Assembly (NCBI RefSeq): GCF_000717995.1
Contig: NZ_JODM01000034.1
Coordinates: 1 to 64,000, forward strand
DNA length: 64,000 nt
Direction: 5' to 3'
DNA from: Streptomyces violaceorubidus
GTDB taxonomy: Bacteria > Actinomycetota > Actinomycetes > Streptomycetales > Streptomycetaceae
Part shown: piece after piece, positions 24,916 to 32,033 of the stretch
Layout of the letters: every line of letters starts with the position of its first letter
How positions within the stretch are numbered: position 1 is the stretch's first letter
Notes under the pieces: model-generated
Seen by the model: the letters and a program-made list of their open reading frames with translations, nothing else
Told to the model about the DNA's origin: nothing
Databases searched by the model: none
Translations under genes and position numbers: made by a program

Positions 24916-26046
24916 CTACCCCTCCAGATGGCGGTTCGGCGCCTTCGCGCGCTCCGCGTACTCGTCCAGTACGACGACGGCGGCCCCCTCGGCGGCGAGC
25001 ACGCCGCTCCCGTCCGCCCCCGCCACGAAGGTGTCCGGCTCCCGCCAGGCCGTGACGACCCGGCGCACCCCGGCGTCGAGGATCAGCCGGGCGCAGGGGG
25101 CGGGCCGGGAGGCGCGGCGGGCACAGGGCTCCAGGCTGCTGTACACGGTGGCGCCCGTGAGCCGCCGGTCGGCGGGGTCGACCTTGGCGAGCGCGGCCTC
25201 CTCGGCGTGCACGACCGGATCCCCGCCCTCCCGCGAGTGGCCCCGCGCCAGCTCGCTCCCGTCGGCGGCGACCACGACCGCCCCCACGCTGAACGCGGTC
25301 TCCGACGGCGGACACAGCTCGGCCAGCTCGCAGGCGAGCTCCAGCCAGTGCCGGTCGGCCGCGGTGACCCGGTCACCGGTGCCGGGGGCGGTGGGCAGGT
25401 AGCGGTGGAGCACCACGTCCTCGATCCGCCGCGACTCCACCAGCCGCAGCCGCCCGCCCTGGTAGGCCCCGGGCCCGAACAGCCGGGGCGCGGCCGGGTC
25501 CCCCACGATCAGCGGCGCGAGGACGAGCTGGAGTTCGTCGGCGAGCTCCTGCTGGAGCAACCGGGTGTGCACGGTGCCGCCCCCTTCGACCATGAGCCGC
25601 CGCACCCCGCGCCGGTCGTGCAGGTACTCCAGCGCCGCCCGCCAGTCGAACACCGGCCCCAGGGACACGGTCTCGGCGCCGATCCCGAGCGCACGGGCCC
25701 GACGGGCACCGTCGTCCGTGGTGAGCAGCACCTTCTCCCCGCCCGTGTGCCAGAACCGCGCCGCCGGGTCCAGCTCGCCGGTGCCGCTGACGGTGACCTT
25801 GAGCGGGTACTCCGCCCTTCCGGCCGCGGTGCGCGCCGCCCGCCGCTCGGCCGAGTTCACCAGCAGCCGCGGATTGTCGGCCCGGATCGTCCCGGCCCCG
25901 ACCAGGATCGCGTCGGCCGACGCCCGTACCTCGTCGACCCGGTCGAAGTCGGCGGGCGAGGAGAGCAGCAGCCGTTCGGGGCCGGTGTCGTCCAGGTAGC
26001 CGTCCAGGGAGACGGCGGCGGAGAGGAGGACGTAGGGCAGGGGCAT
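24916..26046 (-). CDS. RibD-like protein with reversed domain order (reductase then deaminase)
   Basis: A 376-residue fusion. The N-terminal 220 residues are a RibD_C/DHFR-like reductase (LSAAVSLDGYLDD; ADAILVGAGTIRADNPRLL; RLMVEGGGTVHTRLL). The C-terminal 140 residues are a zinc cytidine-deaminase-like domain with HAEEAAL and a Cys pair in SSLEPCARRASRPAPC. Classical bifunctional RibD has the deaminase first. In riboflavin synthesis these activities convert the GTP-derived pyrimidine to ARPP; no other rib genes are in the window, so a salvage or secondary pathway is possible. GGAG stands 8 bases before the ATG at 26046. The frame is open to 26109. It is followed on the upstream side by Nudix and DUF4406 genes. 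Confidence 0.87.
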   Translation of the reverse strand: MPLPYVLLSAAVSLDGYLDDTGPERLLLSSPADFDRVDEVRASADAILVGAGTIRADNPRLLVNSAERRAARTAAGRAEYPLKVTVSGTGELDPAARFWHTGGEKVLLTTDDGARRARALGIGAETVSLGPVFDWRAALEYLHDRRGVRRLMVEGGGTVHTRLLQQELADELQLVLAPLIVGDPAAPRLFGPGAYQGGRLRLVESRRIEDVVLHRYLPTAPGTGDRVTAADRHWLELACELAELCPPSETAFSVGAVVVAADGSELARGHSREGGDPVVHAEEAALAKVDPADRRLTGATVYSSLEPCARRASRPAPCARLILDAGVRRVVTAWREPDTFVAGADGSGVLAAEGAAVVVLDEYAERAKAPNRHLEG

Positions 26047-26140
26047 GGGTGGCACTCCGGTGGTGCGAGGGGGGCGGACGGGGCGTGGAGTGCCGCCATT
26101 GTCGGTCATGGCCCGTGCGGGCCGACGCGCTCCCCGGCGA

Positions 26141-26827
26141 TCACTGGCCCGGCACCGCGCTCGGACGGGCGGCGAAGGGACCGTCCAGGGCCGCCCATTG
26201 CAGGAGCATGATGGTCTTGCCGTCGGCGATGCGCCCGTCGCGGATCATGGCGAGCGCCTCGGTGAAGGGCAGTTCGAGCACCTCGATGTCCTCGCCCTCC
26301 TCCTCGACCCCGCCGCCGGTCCCGGTCCGGTCGGCCGGGGTGTAGGGCGCGGCGAAGAAGTGGAGCCGCTCGGTGACGGAGCCGGGGCTCATGTAGGCGT
26401 CCAGGACGTGGGTGAGCGGGCCGAGCGTCACCCCGAGTTCCTCCGCGCTCTCCCGGCGGACGGCTTCGACCGGGTCGTCGGCGTCGAGGAGCCCCGCGGC
26501 GGCCTCGACGAGCATCCCGTCGGGATGGTCGTTGACGTAGGCGGGGTAACGGAACTGACGGGTGAGCAGGACACGGCCGCGGGCGGTGTCGTAGGGCAGG
26601 ACGACGGCACCGTTGCCGCGGTCGTAGGTCTCACGCCGCTGGGTCTCCCACCGCCCGTCACGGCGACGGTAGTCGAAGGTGGTGCGCCGCAGGACGTGCC
26701 AGCCCCGCGAGGTCAGTTCGACGTCGCGGACCACGACGTCGGGGTTGCGGTCCAGGCCGCGTCCGGCCCGGTCGAGGCCGGTACGGCCGCGGTGGTCGGG
26801 GACGTCGACACCCGGGCGGGCGGTCAC
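26141..26827 (-). CDS. Nudix hydrolase, NudK-like
   Basis: A 228-residue protein. The Nudix box lies in AAGLLDADDPVEAVRRESAE followed by ELGV, with the spacing seen in GDP-mannose/ADP-ribose pyrophosphatases. The preceding segments YDRGNGAVVLPYD and LTRQFRYPAYVNDHPDGML are close to the NudK pattern. A 45-residue N-terminal extension is Arg/Asp-rich. It probably hydrolyses a nucleoside-diphosphate sugar; the exact substrate is uncertain. Its ATG overlaps the stop of the upstream DUF4406 gene (ATGA), so the two are translationally coupled. Confidence 0.9.
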   Translation of the reverse strand: MTARPGVDVPDHRGRTGLDRAGRGLDRNPDVVVRDVELTSRGWHVLRRTTFDYRRRDGRWETQRRETYDRGNGAVVLPYDTARGRVLLTRQFRYPAYVNDHPDGMLVEAAAGLLDADDPVEAVRRESAEELGVTLGPLTHVLDAYMSPGSVTERLHFFAAPYTPADRTGTGGGVEEEGEDIEVLELPFTEALAMIRDGRIADGKTIMLLQWAALDGPFAARPSAVPGQ

Positions 26828-27216
26828 GCGGCCTCCTGCGGGGCGCGGGGGTCCCGGCGGGGGATCTCGGCCGCGTCCCGGTAGACGGGCAGCCCCCTGC
26901 GGCGGGCGGTGGCGACGTCCTGGTCGGCTCCGGCGGACTCACCGGGCAGACGCAGTACGGCGTCGCAGTGGGCGAGCAGCCGGTCGGCGGCCGGGTAGAG
27001 CACCTGGTCGGCGAGGGGGGCGGTGGGTCCGGCGCCGGCGGAGCGGAGCACGGGGAGGGCGATCCACTCCCCGATCACGGGCAGGTGGCCGGCGGCGAAG
27101 ACCGGCCAGGCGGCCTCTTCGAGGCGGGCGAGGTTGGCGGCCATGGCCCGGGGGTCGCCCTCGGTGCCGGAACGGTAGGGGCCGGCGATCAGTATCAGCA
27201 TGGGCTTGTCGGTCAT
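26824..27216 (-). CDS. DUF4406-type nucleoside 2-deoxyribosyltransferase-like protein
   Basis: A 130-residue protein beginning MLILIAGPYRSGTEGDPRAM, the GPYR/S motif of the DUF4406/nucleoside deoxyribosyltransferase-like fold, with GEWIALPVLRSAG and CDAVLRLPGESAGADQDVA in the second half. Related proteins act on nucleotide N-glycosidic bonds, but DUF4406 members are largely uncharacterised. It overlaps the Nudix gene by 4 bases, and together with the RibD-like gene forms a probable nucleotide/flavin-metabolite operon. No ribosome site is visible before the ATG at 27216; a TATCGT box 8 bases upstream suggests a leaderless transcript. It is divergent from the DeoR gene. Confidence 0.8.
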   Translation of the reverse strand: MTDKPMLILIAGPYRSGTEGDPRAMAANLARLEEAAWPVFAAGHLPVIGEWIALPVLRSAGAGPTAPLADQVLYPAADRLLAHCDAVLRLPGESAGADQDVATARRRGLPVYRDAAEIPRRDPRAPQEAA

Positions 27217-27265
27217 GACGCGCTACGATACATGCAGAAACGTGCAAGAACAGGAGAGAGTGTGC

Positions 27266-28054
27266 ATGCTGGCTGCTGAACGGCGCGATCACCTGCTGAA
27301 CCTGCTCGCCCGTGAGGGCAAGATCGTCGCCAAGGACGTCGCCGCCCGGCTGGGCATCTCCGAGGACAGCGTGCGCCGCGATCTGCGCGACCTCGCCTCG
27401 GAGGGACTGGTCCAGCGGGTCTACGGCGGCGCGCTGCCCGTCTCACCGGCGGTCGTGGACTACGCGGCCCGCCAGAGCGTGGCCCCGGACGGCAAGCAGC
27501 GGGTCGCCTCGGTGGCCGCCGGGCTGGTCGGGCCGGGCGGGGCGCTGATCCTCGACGGCGGCACCACCGCCCTCGCCGTGGCCCACGCGCTCCCGAAGGA
27601 CCTCGACTGCACGGTGATCACCCACAGCCCGACCATCGCCGCGGCCCTGCTCGGCCACCCCCGGGCGGAGCTCTTCCTGCTCGGGGGCCGGGTCTTCAAG
27701 CACTCGGCGGTCACCCTCGGGGCCGCCGCCGTCGAGGCCGCACAGAACGTCTCCGCCGACCTGTGCCTCATCGGTGTCACCGGCGTCCACCCCGAGGCGG
27801 GACTGACCACGGGGGACGCGGAGGAGGCGGCGATGAAGCGGGCCCTGTCCGCACGGGCCGCCGAGACCTACGTCCTCGCCTCCTCCGAGAAACTCGGCAC
27901 CGCCTCGCGGTTCCGCGTCCTGCCCTGGGACAAGGTCACCGGACTGATCACCGACGCGGCCCCCGACCACCCGGTCGTCGAGCGGGTCAGGGCGCTCGGC
28001 CCGGACGTCCTGGCCGCCGAGGGCCCCGACGACGGGGGCGAGCCCACCGGGTGA
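27266..28054 (+). CDS. DeoR-family transcriptional regulator
   Basis: A 262-residue regulator. The N-terminal DeoR helix-turn-helix is at about residues 3-57 (DVAARLGISEDSVRRDLRDL; EGLVQRVYGGAL). The C-terminal sugar-phosphate isomerase-like sensor has GGTTALAVAHALP, LLGGRVFKHSAVTLG and DLCLIGVTGVHPEAGLTT. DeoR proteins repress sugar or nucleoside genes and are released by phosphorylated sugars. The GGAG at 27253-27256 is right for the ATG at 27266 and too close for the GTG at 27260. The divergent DUF4406-Nudix-RibD set is the natural target by position. A direct repeat (GCAGAAAC / GCAAGAAC) lies just upstream. Confidence 0.9.
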   Translation: MLAAERRDHLLNLLAREGKIVAKDVAARLGISEDSVRRDLRDLASEGLVQRVYGGALPVSPAVVDYAARQSVAPDGKQRVASVAAGLVGPGGALILDGGTTALAVAHALPKDLDCTVITHSPTIAAALLGHPRAELFLLGGRVFKHSAVTLGAAAVEAAQNVSADLCLIGVTGVHPEAGLTTGDAEEAAMKRALSARAAETYVLASSEKLGTASRFRVLPWDKVTGLITDAAPDHPVVERVRALGPDVLAAEGPDDGGEPTG

Positions 28055-28091
28055 CGCCCGGTGAGTCCGACCGGCACGTCCCCCGTACGGC

Positions 28092-28124
28092 TTGACTCTC
28101 CAGTAGCTGGAGACCGGAAGGTGG
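28092..28124 (+). promoter_or_regulatory. MerR-type promoter with operator dyad
   Basis: TTGACT (28092-28097) is followed directly by the perfect dyad CTCCAG-TAG-CTGGAG (28098-28112), with a weak -10 region about 19 bases downstream. An over-long spacer carrying a dyad is the hallmark of MerR-controlled promoters, in which the regulator twists DNA to align the elements. It lies just ahead of the MerR gene, implying autoregulation. Confidence 0.75.
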
Positions 28125-28129
28125 GCGCC

Positions 28130-29089
28130 ATGAACGGCGCGACGCCCCCGTACTCGATCGGTGAACTGTCGGCCCGTACCGGCGTGTCCGTACGGACCAT
28201 CCGGTTCTACTCGGACACCGGACTGCTGCCTCCCACCGGCCGCACCCCGGCCGGCTACCGCCAGTACGGCGAGGCGGCCCTCGGGCGGCTCCACCTCATC
28301 GGCGTCCTGCGGGAGCTGGACGTCGATCTCGGCACGGTCCGCCGCGTCCTGGACGGTGACCTCTCCGTCGCCCGGGCCGCCGCCGCGCACGCCGACGCCA
28401 CCGCCCTGCAGATCCGCGCGCTGCGGCTGCGGCACAGCGTGCTGCGGCTCGTCGCCCGGCGCGCGGCCGGCCCCGAGGAGACCGTACTCATGCACCGGAT
28501 CGCCCTGCTCGCCTCCGAGGAACGGCGGCGCCTTATCGCCGACTTCATCGCCGCACTGGACGCCGGCACGCCCCATGCCCGCAGCGCCGCCGACGCCCTG
28601 CGCGCCGCCCTGCCCGAGCTGCCCGACGAACCGTCCGACGCCCGGCTCGCCGCGTGGGTGGAGCTCGCCGAACTCGTCGCCGACGACGGCTTCCGCGCGC
28701 GCATGGCCCGGGCGGCGTTCCCGCCCGCCGACGAGGACGCCCTGCCGGACGTGGACCGCGAGCGGGCGGCCGAGCTCCTCGGGTTCACCCGACGGGCGGT
28801 CGCCGAGGCGAGGGAGGCGGGTATCGAGCCGGAGGATGCCGACGCCCTCCCGGTGGTCGACGCCGTCGCGGGACGCTTCGCCGCCGTGCTCGACCGGCCC
28901 GACGGCCCGGAGCTGCGGGAGTGGCTGGCACGGCGGTTCGAGGTGGGGCACGACCCGCTCGTCGAGCGGTACTGGCGCCTGGTCTGGGCCGTCAACGCCT
29001 GGCAGGTGATCCCCGGCCACCTCCCCTTCCAGCCCTGGCTGGTGCGGGCCCTGCGCCGCTCCGGCCCGGTCAGCCCCAGTCTCCGTTGA
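28130..29089 (+). CDS. MerR-family transcriptional regulator
   Basis: A 319-residue protein. The N-terminal MerR winged helix is at about residues 8-75 (SIGELSARTGVSVRTIRFYS; GLLPPTGRTPAGYRQYG), followed by the dimerisation helix. The C-terminal 200 residues are an all-helical domain of unknown ligand with no Cys cluster for metals, so a small organic inducer is more likely. GGAAGG stands about 8 bases before the ATG at 28130. The gene's own promoter carries a typical MerR dyad. Its 3' end overlaps the convergent small membrane-protein gene by 20 bases. Confidence 0.9.
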   Translation: MNGATPPYSIGELSARTGVSVRTIRFYSDTGLLPPTGRTPAGYRQYGEAALGRLHLIGVLRELDVDLGTVRRVLDGDLSVARAAAAHADATALQIRALRLRHSVLRLVARRAAGPEETVLMHRIALLASEERRRLIADFIAALDAGTPHARSAADALRAALPELPDEPSDARLAAWVELAELVADDGFRARMARAAFPPADEDALPDVDRERAAELLGFTRRAVAEAREAGIEPEDADALPVVDAVAGRFAAVLDRPDGPELREWLARRFEVGHDPLVERYWRLVWAVNAWQVIPGHLPFQPWLVRALRRSGPVSPSLR

Positions 29090-29360
29090 CCCACGAGAGC
29101 AGGCGGGCGCGCTTCTCGTCGCAGGGGGCGTCGCCGGCACCCCCGGACCCCAGGAAGCCGAGGTCAAGGCCGAGGTGGTCGAAGTACCGTCCCGGGTCGG
29201 CCGGTTCCACGGGCGTGGGCGCCCGGTCGGCCCCGGCGGCGAACCGGCCCTCGGCACAGCCGTCGGGCCACACCGGCCGGCCCAGCCACCACCCGGCCAG
29301 GAACACGGCGTACAGCGCGGTGACGGCGCCGAGGCGGCGCGGGGTCAGCCAGGACGGCAT
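29070..29360 (-). CDS. Small membrane protein, paralogue of the adjacent gene
   Basis: A 96-residue protein with an N-terminal basic stretch (TPRRLGA), one membrane helix (ALYAVFLAGWWLG), then PVWPDGC and an extracellular region ending RLLSWVNGDWG. The same layout (TPRRLGA, helix with VFVAGWYLG, PVTPEC, ending RLRAWSDGDWG) occurs in the next gene, so the two are tandem paralogues. Two Cys remain in the exported part. I recognise no named family. The start is the ATG at 29360, without a strong ribosome site. The gene may be translated with its upstream partner, whose stop is 6 bases away. Confidence 0.7.
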   Translation of the reverse strand: MPSWLTPRRLGAVTALYAVFLAGWWLGRPVWPDGCAEGRFAAGADRAPTPVEPADPGRYFDHLGLDLGFLGSGGAGDAPCDEKRARLLSWVNGDWG

Positions 29361-29366
29361 CGGGCG

Positions 29367-29765
29367 CTATCCCCAGTCGCCGTCGGACCAGGCCCGCAGG
29401 CGGGAACGCTCGCTCATGTCGTTGGCGCAGGCGACGGCGTAGGCGGTGACGGTCAGGGTCTGGACGGACCCCGCGGACCGCGGGGTGGGGACGTCCCCGG
29501 GCGCGCCGCGGTCCGGCACCACCGACGCCGCCGGGAGGGGGCTGTACGCACGCGAGGGCGCGACGGACGGCTCGGTCCCGTCCCGTTCGGCGGCGGCCCG
29601 GCCGAGCGCGGCCCGGTCGACGTGGCACTCGGGGGTCACCGGCTGACCCAGGTACCAGCCCGCGACGAACACGCCGTAGACCACGGCGGCGGCACCGAGG
29701 CGGCGCGGGGTGATCCGGCGGGGCCGGAGGTCAACCCGGCCCGGGGCGGGCGGAGTTGTGCGCAT
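29367..29765 (-). CDS. Small membrane protein, tandem paralogue
   Basis: About 132 residues from the ATG at 29765 (MRTTPPAPG). It has an Arg-rich cytoplasmic N-terminus, one membrane helix (AAAVVYGVFVAGWYLG), then PVTPEC and a longer exported Ala/Pro/Ser-rich region with a second Cys in YAVACANDMSER, and the conserved end RLRAWSDGDWG. It shares both ends with the 29070-29360 product while the middle differs in length, which fits duplication followed by divergence. The function is unknown. A longer frame to 29804 exists but is less likely. Confidence 0.7.
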   Translation of the reverse strand: MRTTPPAPGRVDLRPRRITPRRLGAAAVVYGVFVAGWYLGQPVTPECHVDRAALGRAAAERDGTEPSVAPSRAYSPLPAASVVPDRGAPGDVPTPRSAGSVQTLTVTAYAVACANDMSERSRLRAWSDGDWG

Positions 29766-29811
29766 GCCGGAGGACTCTACCCGCCGGCCGGACGGCCCGG
29801 ACACGCACGCT

Positions 29812-29898
29812 CGGCCGGGGGACGAAGAAGGCGCCCGCTGCGGCCGGGGGACGAAGAAGGCGCCCGCTGCGGCCGGGGGACGGAGAAGGCGCCCGCTG
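29812..29898. repeat. Three tandem 29-base repeats
   Basis: Units at 29812-29840, 29841-29869 and 29870-29898 begin CGGCCGGGGGACGAAGAAGG and end GCGCCCGCTG. The first two are identical and the third differs by one base (ACGG for ACGA). There are no spacers, so this is not a CRISPR. The period is not a multiple of three, consistent with non-coding DNA. It lies immediately upstream of the small membrane-protein pair. Confidence 0.9.
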
Positions 29899-30138
29899 CG
29901 GCCGCCAGCACCGCGTCCGCCGCCGCCGGCCCGCCCACGTGGCGCCGGCGCCGGTAGACCCTGGTGCGGTGCACCCCCCGCGCGGGCGGCGACGCCCTCC
30001 GCGGTGAGCCCTTCGTGACCGGTCTCGGGCCGGGCCGGTGGAGCGCGTCACCGAGCCCGTACGGACGATCCTGTCGGGCACCGTCACGGAGCTGGAGCGG
30101 GCCGCCGCGCAGGGGGCAGGGGACCCGCGGAACGGACA
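29899..30138. other. Intergenic, no gene seen
   Basis: Non-coding sequence between the tandem 29-base repeats and the tRNA-Lys terminator. A 41-codon frame (30038-30163) runs into the terminator stem and is not considered a gene. Confidence 0.5.
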
Positions 30139-30173
30139 GGACCCCAGCTCGTTCCTGCGGTGAGCTGGGGTCC
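30139..30173 (-). terminator. Terminator downstream of tRNA-Lys
   Basis: A perfect 12-base inverted repeat (GGACCCCAGCTC / GAGCTGGGGTCC) with an 11-base loop lies 7 bases beyond the 3' end of the minus-strand tRNA-Lys. Confidence 0.75.
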
Positions 30174-30179
30174 GGCGGG

Positions 30180-30252
30180 TAGGCCCTGTGGGACTCGAAC
30201 CCACAACCAATGGATTAAAAGTCCACTGCTCTGCCAATTGAGCTAAGGGCCC
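30180..30252 (-). tRNA. tRNA-Lys (TTT)
   Basis: A 73-base cloverleaf on the minus strand. The anticodon loop is CTTTTAA with anticodon TTT. The acceptor stem closes with a G1-U72 wobble. CCA is not encoded. Confidence 0.95.
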
Positions 30253-30368
30253 AGGCGATGTGTCGCGCGGTGTTGCGTGATGTTGCCACACCGAGCATAG
30301 CCCGACGCCGCCGGGACGCCGATCGGGTATCGGGGTCACGGCCGCGTCGGAGGGCGTGGGACCCCGGG

Positions 30369-31904
30369 CTACGGGTCCGCCGGCTCGGGGGCGCCCGCCC
30401 GGGCGGCGGCACGGGCGCGGGTGCGTTCGTGGTCGGGGTTGAGGAACCAGTGCCGGGCGGAGGCCAGCCACCAGGTGGCGGCGAAGCCCAGGACGACCAG
30501 GACGGCGACGGGTGCGTAGTTGAAGGTCTCCCAGGTGACCGGGGAGACCTGGGGCAGCATGAACAGGACCGTGATGACGACGACCCACGTCACGGCGACC
30601 ACCCCCACCGGCTGCGACCAGCGGCCCAGGTGCCACGGCCCGCGTTCGAAGGCGGCACCCCTGCGGACGCGCAGCAGGGTCGGGATGACGTAGGCGATGT
30701 AGAGGCCGATGACCGCGATGGACGTCACGGCGGCGTAGGCCGTGACGTTGATGAGGTACGGAAGGCCCAGGACGAGCGCGGCCAGGGCGGCCAGCCAGAC
30801 CGCCGCGACCGGGGTGCGGGTGCGCGGGTTCACCGAGTGCCAGAGGTGCGACCAGGGCAGCGCGCCGTCCCGGGAGAAGGCGTAGATCATGCGGCTGTTG
30901 GCCGTCACCGACGCCATCCCGCAGAAGAGCTGCGCGCCGATGACGACGAGCAGCAGCAGCTTGCCCGCCGTCGCGCCGAGGGCGTCGAGCAGGATCTGGG
31001 CGGGCGGCGCACCGGTCGGGGACGTCAGGGCGCCGTCGTAGGACTGGATGGCGAAGGTGAAGCCGAGGAGGAGGACGAAGCCCGCGATCCAGGAGGTCCA
31101 GATGGAGCGGACGATGCCCTTCGGGCCGGCCGTGGACGCGTCGTGCGTCTCCTCGGTCATGTGGGCGGAGGCGTCGTAGCCGGTGAAGGTGTACTGGGCC
31201 ATCAGGAGACCGATGAGGACGACGTACGCCCCGCTGCTCCAGCCCGTGTTGTTCACGAACTCGCCGAAGACGAAGGACGCCGACTGGTGGTGGTCCGGCG
31301 CGAAGGTCAGCGCGCCGACGATGACCGCGACGCCGAGGACGTGCCACCACACGCTCACGCTGTTCAGCAGACCGACGATGCCGACGCCGAAGGTGTTCAG
31401 CAGGCCGTGCAGGATCAGGATGGCCGCGAAGAGCAGGATCGTGCGGCCCGGCGTCACCTCGAAGTCGAACTGCAGGTTCAGGTAGGCGCCCAGGAAGGAC
31501 GCGGCGCCGAAGTCGATGCCGGCGGTGACCGCGACCTGGCCCAGTACGTTGAACCAGCCCGTGAACCAGGCCCAGGCCGCCGCCGAGCGCGGGGGCGCCA
31601 GACGGTGCGCCCAGAAGTACAGGCCCGCCGAGGTCGGGTACGCCGAGCAGATCTCGGCCATCGCCAGACCGACGAAGAGCGTCATCAGGCCGACGGCGAC
31701 CCAGCCCCACGTGATGACGGCGGGGCCGCCCGTGTTCATGCCGAAGAGGTAGAGGGTCAGGCAGCCCGACAGGACCGAGATGATCGTGAAGGAGACCGCG
31801 TAGTTGGAGAACGCCGACATGCGGCGGGCCAGAACCTGGGTGTAGCCGAGCTGGGCCAGCCGTTCCTCGTCCGACAGCCCACTCACCTTGGCGTCATCTG
31901 TCAT
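30369..31904 (-). CDS. APC-superfamily amino acid permease (GABA/choline-type)
   Basis: A 511-residue transporter with about 12 hydrophobic segments. Conserved family segments include ISVLSGCLTLYLFG in helix 1, the signature AEICSAYPTSAGLYFWAHRL in helices 2-3, and GYDASAHMTEETHDA. This pattern is typical of the amino acid/choline transporter group (TC 2.A.3.4), which imports GABA, choline or polyamine-derived amino acids with protons. The start is the ATG at 31904 behind GGGGG; the frame is open to 31991. The long strong hairpin at 31976-32015 separates it from the upstream helicase. The substrate is not determinable here. Confidence 0.92.
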   Translation of the reverse strand: MTDDAKVSGLSDEERLAQLGYTQVLARRMSAFSNYAVSFTIISVLSGCLTLYLFGMNTGGPAVITWGWVAVGLMTLFVGLAMAEICSAYPTSAGLYFWAHRLAPPRSAAAWAWFTGWFNVLGQVAVTAGIDFGAASFLGAYLNLQFDFEVTPGRTILLFAAILILHGLLNTFGVGIVGLLNSVSVWWHVLGVAVIVGALTFAPDHHQSASFVFGEFVNNTGWSSGAYVVLIGLLMAQYTFTGYDASAHMTEETHDASTAGPKGIVRSIWTSWIAGFVLLLGFTFAIQSYDGALTSPTGAPPAQILLDALGATAGKLLLLVVIGAQLFCGMASVTANSRMIYAFSRDGALPWSHLWHSVNPRTRTPVAAVWLAALAALVLGLPYLINVTAYAAVTSIAVIGLYIAYVIPTLLRVRRGAAFERGPWHLGRWSQPVGVVAVTWVVVITVLFMLPQVSPVTWETFNYAPVAVLVVLGFAATWWLASARHWFLNPDHERTRARAAARAGAPEPADP

Positions 31905-31975
31905 GCCCCCAGCAATTCCCTCACCGTGGGCGTGACATGCGTCACTCCGCAGCCGAAGTCGGACCGCAACGCGAA

Positions 31976-32015
31976 GCGCCGTGGCCTCCACCCGTTGGGG
32001 CGGAGGCCACGGCGC
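31976..32015 (-). terminator. Terminator of the DEAD-box helicase gene
   Basis: A perfect 14-base stem (GCGCCGTGGCCTCC / GGAGGCCACGGCGC) with a 12-base loop, 18 bases after the helicase stop codon on the minus strand. Confidence 0.8.
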
Positions 32016-32033
32016 GTCTCACCTGTTCAGGCG

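Noticed and set aside
29812..29898. CRISPR array
   Set aside because: The repeats are contiguous without spacers and no cas genes are present.
30038..30163. 41-codon frame starting GTG (VERVTEPVRTIL)
   Set aside because: The codons look plausible, but it ends inside the tRNA-Lys terminator stem and has no ribosome site. At best it is a gene remnant.
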